This document shows positions 12,001-23,900 of a stretch of DNA of 64,000 nt, piece by piece. The position numbers and the translations under genes were made by a program. How positions within the stretch are numbered: position 1 is the first letter of the stretch; each line of letters begins with the position of its first letter. The stretch covers positions 1 through 64,000 of the forward strand of contig CAJVPP010000008.1 of NCBI GenBank assembly GCA_910592005.1, given 5' to 3'. Origin of the DNA: Funneliformis mosseae (lineage: Eukaryota > Glomeromycota > Glomeromycetes > Glomerales > Glomeraceae). The notes beneath the pieces were generated by a model. That model did not search any database and was not told where the DNA came from. It worked only from the letters and a program-made list of their open reading frames with translations.

Positions 12001-13351
12001 TTAAGAGTAATTGAAAAAAAAAGGGACTTCAAAAACCTTATTAGGTAAGATTCCGATTTAGAATTCAAGTTCATGGGATTTATGCGGGGTTGTTTTAATT
12101 TGGGCAAGGTCGGCGTTATTTGTTGAACAATTAAATGTACGATTTGGTCATCAAACAGGTTTGCCATTTCAAATATTCATTCCTCAACAAATATCTATAC
12201 TAGTATGAAACGCATTGTATTTGGAATCATGATTATTATTATTATCTTTTCCCTTCTTAAGTTTGGTTGTGTTATAATGTGAAAAAAAAAAAAATCAGTT
12301 TTTCTTTGTCTATGACCCCCATAGACAAATCCTAATTAAGATGTTCTTAACTTAATATTCTCTCATAAATTTTTAATGATTACCTTGCATGTAGGTCTAG
12401 ATAAAGTAAACCGTATTACAAGATTAAATAAAAAAAAAATAAAAATAATTGTATTTCAACTATTTAATTTTTTAACTAGAAAATTTTCTGTGCTATGTGA
12501 GAAAAAAAAAAAAAATACATTGATGCTTGTTTATCTCAAATGATACTGTTTGTTTGTCTCTCACAAATGATGATCTTTTACACTTTCATCAACATGTGTG
12601 ATGCATAAGAATTCCTATTTATTTTCCGGATTATTTAACCGTAACTACAAACCTTAAAAACATAACACGATAGTGATGTCCTTAAAAGTAAATAATTTAT
12701 TCAGGAAATAACTCGTTCAAAACGTTTTTTTTTTTTGTTTTCCTTACTTACGACGCCATTGGTAAACGCCTCATGAAATATACACAGCCAAGATGGCACC
12801 TGGCTGCCGCACCGCAGTCTCAAAAGTTGAACATTTCGGCAACGATCAATTGATCCGGTTCGATATACCCGGCTGACAAATCAACCTTGCGAGTACAAAA
12901 TGAGTGACATTTTTGGGACCATATCGGTTTATTTTTGGAGAACCGAGCATTCTCTCGTGTCCTTCACCTTTGAAAGACTTTTGTGGTAAAGCATTTTGAT
13001 AAATTAACCTACGAGATCCGAATATGTTTATTTATTTTTACTATGAAATCAGCATAAAGTAAGCGATTAATGTGATGATTAGGTGGTCAGTGTTTTTTTC
13101 ATTAACGATGATGATTATTGTGTAACGGTATTGTTTATTTACTTAAATTATACTAGTTTGAAAATAAAATCTAAAAATACCTGTCAATCTAAAAAGGTTC
13201 AATCCAGATCACACCTTTTTGTATTAACGTATTATCACATTTTTCCTATTTTTACCCCCACCAACAACCATTAACTCCGGAACTCCGACTTCAGTATTGT
13301 AGGTGAGTAGATTGTGAGAGAGGAGAGAAAGAAAGAAATGGTAAGGATTTG

Positions 13352-13387
<36 letters not shown>

Positions 13388-13687
13388 GTTTCTCGGGTAT
13401 TCTATTTGTATGCGGTCAGAATTTCGTCTCACCAAATTTAGAATTTGATTTATAAATGATTTGCAATTGATTTTTAACTTTTTTTGAAATTACCGCAAAA
13501 TTTTTGATATTGCACACACACACACCTTTTTTTAATATCAAAAATAGTAAATATCAACATGCACTACAAGATAAAAGCCAATCTACCTTTAATTGATTTC
13601 CAACGAATTTTTTAAATGTCTCTATTTTTTTTTTTTTTTTTATATCATCATTATTTTATTTTTTTTATTGTTTATTTTTTTTTATTT

Positions 13688-13718
<31 letters not shown>

Positions 13719-14571
13719 TATTTTATTTTTTTTTTTTTTTTTCATTATATAATTACTTATTTATATTTCATAAAAAAAAAATAAAATAAAATAATATAAA
13801 ATAAAAATAAAAACAAATCCTTCCCTTCCTTTGCCGAAATCTTTTCACTTGTCACTTGAAAATTTTGACATTATGATTAAATAGATTGGACCTAACACAA
13901 GTGTAGTTGGTAAGAATACTAAATTTATACATTTGGATCAAGTTTTCAATGTTCCCTTTAGCGAAAGTTTCCGATTATAGGATGACAATTAGATTGTCTT
14001 TCTAAGTAGTTCAGTTGCAAATTGTAAGAAAATATTTATAGCCCAAACTTCCCTAATTTGGACAAATTTTGAAATTTGTTTAAGCGCTATAAATAGAAAT
14101 AAAAACAATTTTATACAATAAGTTAAAAATTTCCCTGTCCAAGTTATCAACTAAATGAAAACCCAAAAAAACAAAAACGTAATCAATATAATAATTTATT
14201 CGTTGATTGGAATTTTAAAGTACGAACCAATCAGATTTTCTAACATATGAAATATTTTGGATATAAAATCAATATTTGCAGCACGTCAGATTCAAGAGAC
14301 GGAAAAAAAAATTTTTTTTTCATCTCTCGTAACGTTTGTTTTATTTTATTTTATTTTTTTTTGTTTTTCCCCCTTTTTTTTTTAATGAGCTATAAGTATC
14401 ACCCTTAATCAACCTTTTTAACGCTTTCGTGCTAAGAAAAAAAAAAAAAAAAAAAAATTAAATTATAAAATTAAATTAAATTTCATTTTATTTTTTATTC
14501 CTAACAGTCAAGTTCAAATATTTTCCTTTTATTTTTTTTTTTTAAAAAAAAAAAACAAACATTTAAGCAAG
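9012..14571. other. 5.6-kb intergenic region, no supported gene
   Basis: CpG is retained, unlike in the repeat domains. The interval contains many A/T homopolymers (33 A at 13350-13383), a CA microsatellite near 13515, TTTTA-type low complexity at 13620-13800, and a hairpin at 11344-11393. Short open frames such as 10746-10994 show no recognisable domain and lack splice-linked continuations. A GC-richer patch at 12770-12960 has no open frame or tRNA fold that I can support. Confidence 0.55.
11344..11393. repeat. Perfect-looking hairpin with CACGTG in the loop
   Basis: CATAGAAATCTTCGT (11344-11358) pairs with ACGAGGATTTCTATG (11379-11393) with one mismatch or G-T pair. The 20-base loop contains CACGTGA. 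It could be a miniature inverted repeat or a regulatory palindrome; function unknown. Confidence 0.45.
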
Positions 14572-15780
14572 ATGACTCAAAATAAGAAAGCTTCAAAACG
14601 ATCTTCGGATGCTCAAACAAAGATTCGTACCATGAGACAAGGTCAACAAAAGATCAAACTTGATATTAAGAAACCTTCACCTTCTTTGCCTCCATTGCCA
14701 CTTCCCTTTCCGCCCACTCAAAAAGTTGAACAAATCGTAACAAAACTCGTCGCGAAACCGAGATTAGCAAGATTCCCCAATGCATTCATCATGTATCGTA
14801 ATGAGTACGTTTTATTCCTGAAATCGAAAAATTATCACATTTCCATGACCGAGTTATCTCCAATGATTTCAACCTCTTGGAAGAAAGAACCGGAGTATGT
14901 TAAAGAGACCTACACGAAACTTTCAAGTGATGCGGAGAAAATGTACGTTCGTGAGACTGGGAACACCCAACCACAGATCAACTATAAATATTTGCCAACT
15001 CAACGTCCCACGTTGAAGGAATATTCTTCAAAACTCGAACCCGAAATTTCGGTTCCTAAATTAAACGAGACTCATCAACCTCAACTAAATGCCTCGAATT
15101 ATGACTTCTTTAATGATTTTAATATTTATGATCGTTTACTTCAATCCTTTTCGATTTCTGCTCCGAACGCATTTCAACGAAATTTTACAAAAGAACCCCC
15201 CGTGAATGGTGGCGATATAGCCCCCTTTTCCATTGGTACAACGTCTGAGCTCGCCAAATATTCCCTTGAACATTCTTCCCTTTCATCGGCAAAGATTGAT
15301 AACCCGATCGTGCATCAAGATAATTGTTTCGCTACGGATCCAAATTTTTTCCCCTGGACCCAAAACATTTCTCCCTCGATTCATGACGATCTTTCAAATA
15401 TTCGTTCCCCAACCCACCTTCCACAAACCCCACATTGCTATAGTCCATCATATTCCCCGACTTCACCTTTGGAAGACTTGATGAACTCCCCAGGCCTCAT
15501 CGGTTTGGACTCTCAAATTTTGGAATCAATGGAATCAATGTCACCTTGTTCAACTTCTTCGTCACCTTCTGATGCTTCTTCATTTGATGATATTTCTTCT
15601 CTATTATTCTCGTCAGAACTTGATGAAAATAGATTCTTTGAGAAAGCTGGATTCGCCGCTCCAGCTTATCCCACAGAATCCATAAATGCTCAAACTTCAC
15701 TTCAGTCTTCCGACTTATATCATTTATATTCCGGACAATCATTTGCAACTCCTTCAACAGTTTTTAACGATAAAATTTAA
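14572..15780 (+). CDS. HMG-box (MATA_HMG-type) transcription factor
   Basis: A single open frame of 402 codons. Residues about 64-135 form an HMG box: RLARFPNAFIMYRNEY, then ISTSWKKEPEYVKETY and SSDAEKMY, the pattern of fungal MATA_HMG domains (sequence-specific minor-groove binding, DNA bending). The N-terminus is Lys/Arg-rich followed by a Pro-rich stretch (35-50). The long C-terminus is disordered-looking and rich in Ser/Pro. It contains CYSPSYSPTSPLEDL, resembling RNA polymerase II CTD heptads, and then an acidic-hydrophobic SSFDDISSLLFSSELDE segment that looks like an activation domain (inference). MATA_HMG genes are numerous in Rhizophagus, so membership in the family does not make this the mating-type locus. 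The nearest upstream gene is the KAR5-like gene, 5.6 kb away on the same strand. Confidence 0.88.
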   Translation: MTQNKKASKRSSDAQTKIRTMRQGQQKIKLDIKKPSPSLPPLPLPFPPTQKVEQIVTKLVAKPRLARFPNAFIMYRNEYVLFLKSKNYHISMTELSPMISTSWKKEPEYVKETYTKLSSDAEKMYVRETGNTQPQINYKYLPTQRPTLKEYSSKLEPEISVPKLNETHQPQLNASNYDFFNDFNIYDRLLQSFSISAPNAFQRNFTKEPPVNGGDIAPFSIGTTSELAKYSLEHSSLSSAKIDNPIVHQDNCFATDPNFFPWTQNISPSIHDDLSNIRSPTHLPQTPHCYSPSYSPTSPLEDLMNSPGLIGLDSQILESMESMSPCSTSSSPSDASSFDDISSLLFSSELDENRFFEKAGFAAPAYPTESINAQTSLQSSDLYHLYSGQSFATPSTVFNDKI

Positions 15781-18700
15781 AGAAAAAAAAACATTATTAT
15801 ATTAGATAGATAATCTCGTGTTGAAATGGAATTCTTGAAATTTTTTCTTATTATAATTACGTATCTCTTTTCATACTTTTTATTCATATTAATGTTGGTG
15901 GACTTTATTTTTTTTGACAAAAAAAAAAAGTAAAAGACATTCCTCAGCAAATTTTTCTTGACGACTTTAAAGTACAAAAATCAAAGTAACCAATTTCAAC
16001 ATACGTAAAAGTAACATAGAAATTATCAGATTTTTCAAGTGATAGAATCTCGTTAGTCGAGGAATTTAATTTGATCATAGATAAACGAAAGATTTAATTG
16101 ACCAATGAATAATAATTTCAAAGAAGAACGTGTTTTTTTTTCTTAGGATTGTAATCGAAAAGATAAAAAAAAAAAGAGAAAATAAGACTCAATCTTTCTT
16201 TTTTTTCTCTTCTTTTTTCTTTTATTAATTTTCACCTAGCCTATTCCTTATCTTTTATTTTTATGTAATATAGTTAAGAATCAAATTCTTTCTTGTATAA
16301 ATTATAATCTTTTATTTCGTATATATTTTATTTCAATTCAAACCACAAAATTTTACTCTATTTTTTTTTTTTTTCCTCTGAACTGTAACTTTTTCACCTT
16401 TTTTTTTTTTGTAAATAAAATAAAATAATTTCGCAAGATAAATTTTTTTTTTTTTTTATAATGAGATACCTAACCATATCTAAACATTCAAACTTAATAG
16501 TTTCTAAACTGGGCTAAAACTCTAGTAAAAGGTTTCATTAGTGAGGCTACAAAATCATGACATGCTCATGCGTGGTTTTTTTATTGTTTCAGCCAAATAG
16601 AATTAGTTACGGCTGGCTTACCTTTGATTCCACGAGAAAAAGGAAATTTCTGCTGGTTACAAAGAAAAGTTATGCAGTTATAATTTTATGACGTTATAAC
16701 TTTGTAAAATATCACATGGGAAGTTTAAAAAAATTTTTTAAAGATTTTTATTTTATTTTTTTCTGTTTTTAAAGTTCGATTGAATCTCACATAAGCTTTA
16801 TTTTATTTTAACTTGCAGATCAAAAACACAATTGCAAAGCTTCACGTTATCCCCCTTTAAAATTTTCTTTCTTTTGAACGAATTTCTTTTTTTTTTAAAA
16901 AAAAAAAAAAAATATCGAAGAAAAAAAAAAAGACTTGTCGTCACACCAAAAACGGGGTCACCCCATCATCATAAATCCATTAATGGAAAATATTTAATTA
17001 TTGGCGAAAGAAAGTGGAAAAGAAGGATTTAATTCCATTAAGATGATCTAATTCATCTAATTCCGGGTTCAAAGAGAACTCGAGATGATCATAAGAGATT
17101 TCTGGATCTCTGATTCGAATTAATTTTTTAAAAGGTGTCACTTCACAATTAATACGATAAAGGAAAGCGATGACGGCTTCGTTCAAGTATAGAAGGAATA
17201 CTATTAAAAGGGAAGGTGGTATGTATGGTATGTATGATATGTTTATCATTGGTTATTTTTAGCTTCTTTATTTATTTATTTTAGATTATTCTTAGAGGAA
17301 TAAAAATGAATGACCGACAATTGATGTAATCTTTTCTTATATGAAAGCAATATTTTTCAAAACGCTTCTTTACAACGTACTTTGAAAAATATAACGCGTC
17401 ACAAGATGATTATTGATGGACGAATAATTTAATCCGGAAGTCCAACTCCGAAAAAAAAAAAAAAAATTTTTATTAACAAAACATTCGCGGATTCACACAA
17501 AATTAGAATTGAATTCATAAAAAGCTGAAAATGTGTGGCATTGCTCTCTTGATCTACCACAAAAGGAAGTTTGGGTATACTTGAAGTTTTTGTTCATGTG
17601 GTGTAGTATGTATTTATTATTTATTTGGTTTTGTTATATATATATATTTTTTTTTTAACAAAATAAAAAAATTTTTTAACATATTCTTGTTAAAGTTTAA
17701 ATAGAAAGTTGTTTTTAGTTTCTGGAATTCTTTTTTTTTTATTTTTAGTTGAAACTTTTTTAATTTTAGATCTTTTCTTTTCATTTTCCTCGCAAAATAT
17801 TTCATTAGGCACTACTTATTGAAAATAAAGTTATTTTTAATCTCGATCGACAAGGTCAAACTCAGTAAATGAAGTTGCATTTGCATTTAAGAACAATTAT
17901 ATTGTTTAAAATTTCCCGTGTTAGGGTCCGAAAAAAAAAAAAAAAATCTTGGGCTGCAATTTTTTTTTTTTTGTTTATTTATTTAAACATCTAAAAATAG
18001 ACAAATGAAAAACGTTAGGGTTAAAAATATCTCGTCGATTCTCACAGAATAATAATAGATAAAAATAATTTCATAGACGAGTGTTTTTTTCTACCTCTTA
18101 ACGTTAAAAAAGAATCTTTGCCCGTGAAGTCGTGTTACCGTCATGTGAGAGGAAAAATTTTAAATTTTAAAAAAAGACTACATGACACTTTTCTTCTTTT
18201 TTTTCCTCCTCCTTTTTTGCCTTGTTTGTTGATTGTTGATTTTTTCGTGTCACATTGTAAACTTCTCTAGCCCGTGTAATCTAACCGGGCATTAATTTAT
18301 TTAGCTTATAAAATGTGAATCATTTTTGGAGGGAAATTAATGTAATTAATGTAAATAACAAATGTGTTATGGTTCGGAACTGCTCTGGTACAGGTTTCAT
18401 TTGTTTATGTGGCTTATTAATTACAAGGTGGCTTCAACCCTTCGATCAAATGATCTAAAGGGAAGTCTTATTTAACGATTGGTACATTTCAGAAAACATG
18501 GGGGGTTTTTTTAAAAAAGAAAAAGCCTACATTTCGATCGAACCGTTAATTAAATGAGGAATTTAATTCTATTAAATGAATGATAATCGCATCATCGCAA
18601 ATGATGTAAAGATTTTTGGTTAAACCCTTGTCTAATTTTGGTTATAAACAAAACACCGAATGGTTTATATTGGGCCCAATCCTGATGTCCTTAGTCACCA

Positions 18701-21123
18701 TTTTCCAATGATATTACGCGATAAACCGTTCCATGTCGGTTTTGGTCCAGTTTTATTTTTATCGTGATGAAAATCTATTTTTAAAAATAGGGTTTTTGTG
18801 AGACGGAATCGGTTCAAGGAACTTACTAAAAATATTCGCGTTAAGGACAATTTTTTTTTTTCCTTTTGTTTACATAATAAGTCTTAAATTAATATTTAAT
18901 GAATTTTTTTTTTCTTATCTTTTAGATTTCGCCCAATTTTTCAATTAAAATCTTTTTTTTTTTTTTTTTTTTTTTCCATTAAGCATTACCCTATCCTTTG
19001 TTGGGATATATTGATTTTTATGGATTTTGTCGGTCGAAAAAAGGAATGATTTGTCATGAATGGATTACTCATTGTCAACGTTGGAATGATAACCACAATA
19101 AAACCTTTTTCAATGAAATTCTGTTGCAAGTATATTTTTAGTAATTTTAGATTTCAGAACCTTTTTTGAGATTATGATTAAACAACTGGTTTATGTAAAT
19201 AAAAAAAAACAAATACTTACCTTGCCGAAACTTTAAAAAAAAAAACCGCCGAATACCTTTAAAATCATTTTGTATAAAAACATTTGATTGTAATCCTTAT
19301 CACAATTCCTCATCGCTCGATGCGTACGTAATAATTGATGGCGCGTTTTTTTTTTTTTGCGGTTGAAATGACGTGTAATAGGAATTTTATGTTATGGTTT
19401 AATGCTTGTTTTTGACCGAAAAAAGGTTCCTTTGCGGGCGACAAATAAAAAAAAACGATCCAATAGGATACATGATAAGATAATGACCAATCTCGTCTTT
19501 TAAAATTTTTTAGCCGTCAAAAAAGGGTTTGTAATTCTATTTTCGGTGCATCTTGAAAATAATGTACAATTAGCATCGCGACTTTTCATCATAATTTGTC
19601 AAACGTTATCCTTTCGTTTATTCGAAATCTGATAAGTAACGCTTTAATACTTTGGTCTGCCTTTTTTTGCATCCACCAAACGATAAAAATAACCTTTTTA
19701 TAAATAAATTTGCACGAAAATAATCCATTCCGCCAAATTTTAAATTTGGAGTATTCAACTTCATTTATTATAACGAACGGACCATCCGTAATTTATCAAT
19801 TAAAAACGCGTTATAAAAAAGTCTTATATATTATATAATGTAAAATGTCTCGTGCAAAATTTTTGACCTCGATATACCGACCGATAATATCAAAAATTCG
19901 ATATAACGATAATATTTTCCCACCATATAAGAGAACAAATATATTAAATATAATTTGGATACAACGTTATTTTTTCAAGATTTTCATATGAATCCGGACT
20001 CATCGTTCTATCCTTAATTCCTATTCGTGACTGCAAGATTAACAGCTTCCAATTATATAATAATGATCGATCATTTGATACTTGATTGAATTCCAGACTC
20101 TTACACCCAACTTTTGCAAATTTTTTGAGATAGTTCCAAAGGATTCTCGCAACGCCAATTATTTAATTTCATAAGAATTCCTTTATCGTTGTCTTCTCTA
20201 GAAGCATTGATAATCCTTTACCCGTTTATGAAAAAAAGGGCAATTTGGATTGAATATTCAGATTAATTCTATGAAATTCACGTTCCTTCTGTACATGCTT
20301 TACTTTTTTTAACTATTCATTTATTCTCCTAGTACATCAAACAACTTTTCTTTATTGACCTTAATAAAGACTAGTTTGTGGTATAAAACACAAATCCTAC
20401 CATTTGTTTTGATGCGGGAAAATCAGGGGCCATGGTTTGTAATTTAAATAATTTCTATTTATCATCTCATAAAGGTCTTTTGTTGAACATTTTTCACTTT
20501 CAGGTTCTTAAATCACCATTTAACGTAAAAGAATGTGGTTCCCTCATATATAATGTCCACAGTTATTTTTCCCAAGATAAAAAAAAAATAAAATGGAAAG
20601 TTAATTGGTAAATAGCTTTTGCCAAAAAAAAACTCTGCAACATACTCGTAATCTTTATAAAATGTTCCAAACCGTTGACTTTTGGAGAAAGTAATGGTTC
20701 AATGATGAGTACTTTTATAATTTGTTATTTTCTTCTCGGACTTTGTTCAAATGGTATTCCTGCCATTACCGAAAAGAATTTATCGAGAATGCTAAAAAGA
20801 AAAGCAAAAGAAAAAATAAAAATAAAAAAAAAAATTTATAAATGCGTGAATGAAATAAACATTTTTGTAAAAAAAAAAAAAAAAAATAAAAAAAAAAAAA
20901 ATATCGTTTTTTTTTTCATATATTTTAAAAAGGAACTTATAATAATAAAGTCCGACGATTTGAAAAATTCCGGATTAACCGGATTAGGAATCTAATGTTC
21001 AAATGTGCAACAAAAGTTAACCAGTTAAAGTAAGTTTAATTTAACAATAGGATATAAAAAATTGAATGAAACATGAACTAAAAATAATCATCACATCCAT
21101 TTCTTAATTCAAAAAATCAAAAA
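15781..21123. other. 5.3-kb intergenic region, no supported gene
   Basis: Contains many poly(A)/poly(T) tracts (for example 18950-18975 and 20870-20900) and retains CpG. Short frames at 16832-17032, 16998-17249 and 17617-17805 are low complexity. A frame at 20675-20995 starts with a hydrophobic stretch but runs into Lys-coding poly(A) and is not supported. No RNA gene was recognised. Confidence 0.55.
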
Positions 21124-22716
21124 ATGGCTTTTAATTTACCGCCAGAAACGTTACAGAAAATCTTTGATTATATAAATGATGATGACTTTAACACATTTCA
21201 ATCCCTAATATTAGTTAACCGAGACTGGTGTCAAAATAGTATTATGCTGCTTTGGAAAAAACCTTTTCACAATAAACTTCGATTTAAAAATCTTTACAAA
21301 ATCATTTCAGTCATCCTTGCATTCCTTGATGATGAAAGGAAACAATATTTGAACATTACCGACGCAAGGCTTGAAATTCAAGCAAAGGTTTTATTCGATT
21401 ACCCTTCATTTATAAAAGAGTTAAATTTTAAAGCTATCGTGTTCTTGCTTAAAGAATGGATTAATAGAAAGGAGAAGATTCGACCAATACTAGCTCCTGA
21501 TTATTTCACTACTCATGAAAAAGAATACATAGCAAAGTTTAATGATTATAAGTATATGGAAGTGATCACTCCCAAAGCGCTCTTCATAAATCAAGAGAGG
21601 ATCGCATTTGTTGATGCAATTTATCATGTAATTTCTAGGAATAATAATGCATTAAAATCTTTGATTTTGGATAAACCCTATATGGTTATGTATGATATGT
21701 TTAAACCATTCTATCAGGAAATCATATCCTCGAATCCAGGTTTTCTTAATCAATTGGAACTGATTAATTTTTATTATGATAGGAATTGTCCAGAAATATT
21801 AGAAGAATTCTCAAAGATAACAAACAACCTTAAATCAATTCACATCGGATTTCAATACCATATATCCGATTGTATGGGGGAGGATGGGTTAATACAGTTC
21901 ATTAAGTCACAAAATAACCTTGAGCACGTGGCCCTTGATGGTTATGAAGGAAGCAGACTTGCGGACATTCATAATTCCTTAATTACTCAAGCTCATTCTT
22001 TAAGAACATTCAAAATATGGTTTACTGATATTGATCTTAATTGCTTGAATTTCTTGGGAGAATGTCAAAATCTTGAAGAATTGGAATTCGGATGCATTGA
22101 TTTTTATTCCGTGTATGAAGGGAATTTTCCTAAATTAAAAAAATTAAAAATTTATGATCCTTATTTTATTGATCATGAAATTAACCATTCAATACCCTTA
22201 TCATTAATCACTAACGTTGGTAAATATTTAAGCAAATGCGTTTTCATGGTGGATTCCGAACATTCATTAAGTCTCATTCAAACGATAGCAACCTCTTGTC
22301 CGAATCTTGTGTCGTTAACATTCAGGATTCAATCTCGAAATGAGTTGGATGAATTGATTAAACACTTTGATGATAAATTTCAAAAATTGGAAGTTCTTAA
22401 AATTTGCAACTATTTTGGGGATGATGATGAGTATTGGATGATAGATGAATGTATTAGAGAATTCTTTCTAAAGATTCCTAAGAATGTTCGTAAACTTGAC
22501 ATTTCCAAGTGGGTGATTAACATCAAATTGTTGGAAGATTATTTACATTGTATTAAAAGACCTTTGAAAAAATTTCAATTTACTTTTCATGGTGAAATTC
22601 ATGAAATAGGGAACCTTGTTAAAAAATTTTCAATAGAAAAAAGTTGGTCGATAAAAGGGGTTGCTCCCACTTCGAGATTCTATTATTGTCATATAATAAA
22701 AATAGAATGGGATTGA
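21124..22716 (+). CDS. F-box / leucine-rich-repeat protein
   Basis: A single-exon frame of 530 residues. The start is immediately followed by an F-box (residues 3-46: NLPPETLQKIFDYIN ... LVNRDWCQNSIMLLWKKPF). The remainder shows irregular leucine-rich repeats such as LEHVALDGYEGSRLADIHNS, NLEELEFGCIDFY and FPKLKKLKIYD. F-box proteins dock substrates to SKP1-cullin ubiquitin ligases, and the LRR part is expected to choose the substrate. Intronless F-box/LRR genes are a large family in Rhizophagus. The specific target is unknown. A run of A and a CAAAAAATCAAAA context precede the ATG. Confidence 0.88.
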   Translation: MAFNLPPETLQKIFDYINDDDFNTFQSLILVNRDWCQNSIMLLWKKPFHNKLRFKNLYKIISVILAFLDDERKQYLNITDARLEIQAKVLFDYPSFIKELNFKAIVFLLKEWINRKEKIRPILAPDYFTTHEKEYIAKFNDYKYMEVITPKALFINQERIAFVDAIYHVISRNNNALKSLILDKPYMVMYDMFKPFYQEIISSNPGFLNQLELINFYYDRNCPEILEEFSKITNNLKSIHIGFQYHISDCMGEDGLIQFIKSQNNLEHVALDGYEGSRLADIHNSLITQAHSLRTFKIWFTDIDLNCLNFLGECQNLEELEFGCIDFYSVYEGNFPKLKKLKIYDPYFIDHEINHSIPLSLITNVGKYLSKCVFMVDSEHSLSLIQTIATSCPNLVSLTFRIQSRNELDELIKHFDDKFQKLEVLKICNYFGDDDEYWMIDECIREFFLKIPKNVRKLDISKWVINIKLLEDYLHCIKRPLKKFQFTFHGEIHEIGNLVKKFSIEKSWSIKGVAPTSRFYYCHIIKIEWD

Positions 22717-23900
22717 AATAATTTTTTTTTATTTTTTATTTTTTTTTGGTTTTTTTTTCATAAAGTTGTAACATCTTTAAATTAAATTTATTATACAGTC
22801 ACATTACGCGAGAACACGATTAAATCATAATTATCTAATTTGCACCTTTCATAATAATATATTTATTAAATTGGTATACGTTCAAATTCCAAATTTTCGT
22901 TTATTTTTGAAATTTACTTTTACATCGGGAGTAAAATGAAAAAATAATTAAGCCATATTCAGTATTAGAATTTTTTTTTTGAACTAGTACTATCACGTCG
23001 TCTCAAATGTTCCACAAAGATTGTTTTATAAAACCTGATGCATTTTGTCGCGAAATTACTTGCTCCATAAACAATGATTACTGAATTGTTATAAAGAATA
23101 TATTGTTGAATATTATGTGGGTTAATTGCTAGGAAAATCAGGTTCCGGGAATTTTGAGATTTTTATTAAAATGCATTAACTCTCAAAAATTTCTCGGAAC
23201 CTGATTTTCCTAGAAATCTTCCCATGTGATTATTGATATATACTACTCAAAAAAATAACAAAAAATAACAATAACTATTCGTATAAATTTTGCCTGCATT
23301 ATTTGTACAACCCTTTCACCATATTTACTTTTTTTCATAGATGTTTTGAGATTTCTACAACGATCACGCGCTTTATTATATCATATTAATGATTTGTTTT
23401 AATAAGCATTTAACAAAAAGTTATGTTGTGAAACAAATAAATGAAAACTTTGATATGATCGAAACGAAAGATTATAGTTACTTCATTCATCAGCTCTTCT
23501 GATAGGATCTATCAATTCAAAAAAAAAAAACTTAATATAATAACATTATCATTGTAATACTACTTTATTCGAGTCAAGTATTGATTTTGTGAGTTATTGA
23601 CTGAAACACGTATAAAAATGCTCCAAATCATCTTTATCACACGATTGTATTTGTATTTTAATTGATTAAGGCGCATAAAGTTAAATTTGTATTTTAGTAC
23701 ACAATATGAAATTTATATTGATATATAAATTTACAAGAATTTTTTATGACAGTATTTCTTATTAACAAAACCACGAAATTTGAACAAAATAATTTTAACG
23801 CTTTTATCTTTTATTTAAATTCGTTTTATTTTACAAATTTACAAAGTTACACCCTTCAAATAATCATTTTACATAAAGCCTTTTAATTTAAAATACACTT
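22717..23900. other. Interval between F-box and kinase genes
   Basis: The two flanking genes are convergent here. The interval is AT-rich with CpG retained. Apart from the hairpin element at 23129-23213, nothing is recognised. Confidence 0.6.
23129..23213. repeat. Long hairpin / miniature inverted-repeat element
   Basis: The left arm, CTAGGAAAATCAGGTTCCGG followed by GAATTTTGAGA, and the reversed right arm, CTAGGAAAATCAGGTTCCGA followed by GAAATTTTTGAGA, are nearly identical over about 32 bp around an ~18-base loop. It lies between two convergent genes, so it could be a MITE, a transcript hairpin or both. A decayed relative is at 5725-5847. Confidence 0.65.

Noticed and set aside
12770..12960. 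GC-richer patch, possible structured RNA
   Set aside because: No tRNA or rRNA features and no repeat structure could be found by eye; kept only as part of the intergenic description.
13593..13784. Phe/Tyr/Ile-rich open frame
   Set aside because: Encoded by TTTTA/TTTAT low-complexity DNA.
15497..15757. 86-codon frame on the minus strand
   Set aside because: Lies entirely antisense to the coding sequence of the HMG-box gene and has no domain signature.
20675..20995. 106-codon frame beginning with a hydrophobic stretch, possible secreted peptide
   Set aside because: After about 50 codons it is encoded by poly(A) tracts (Lys/Ile runs), and no splice-linked continuation is seen.
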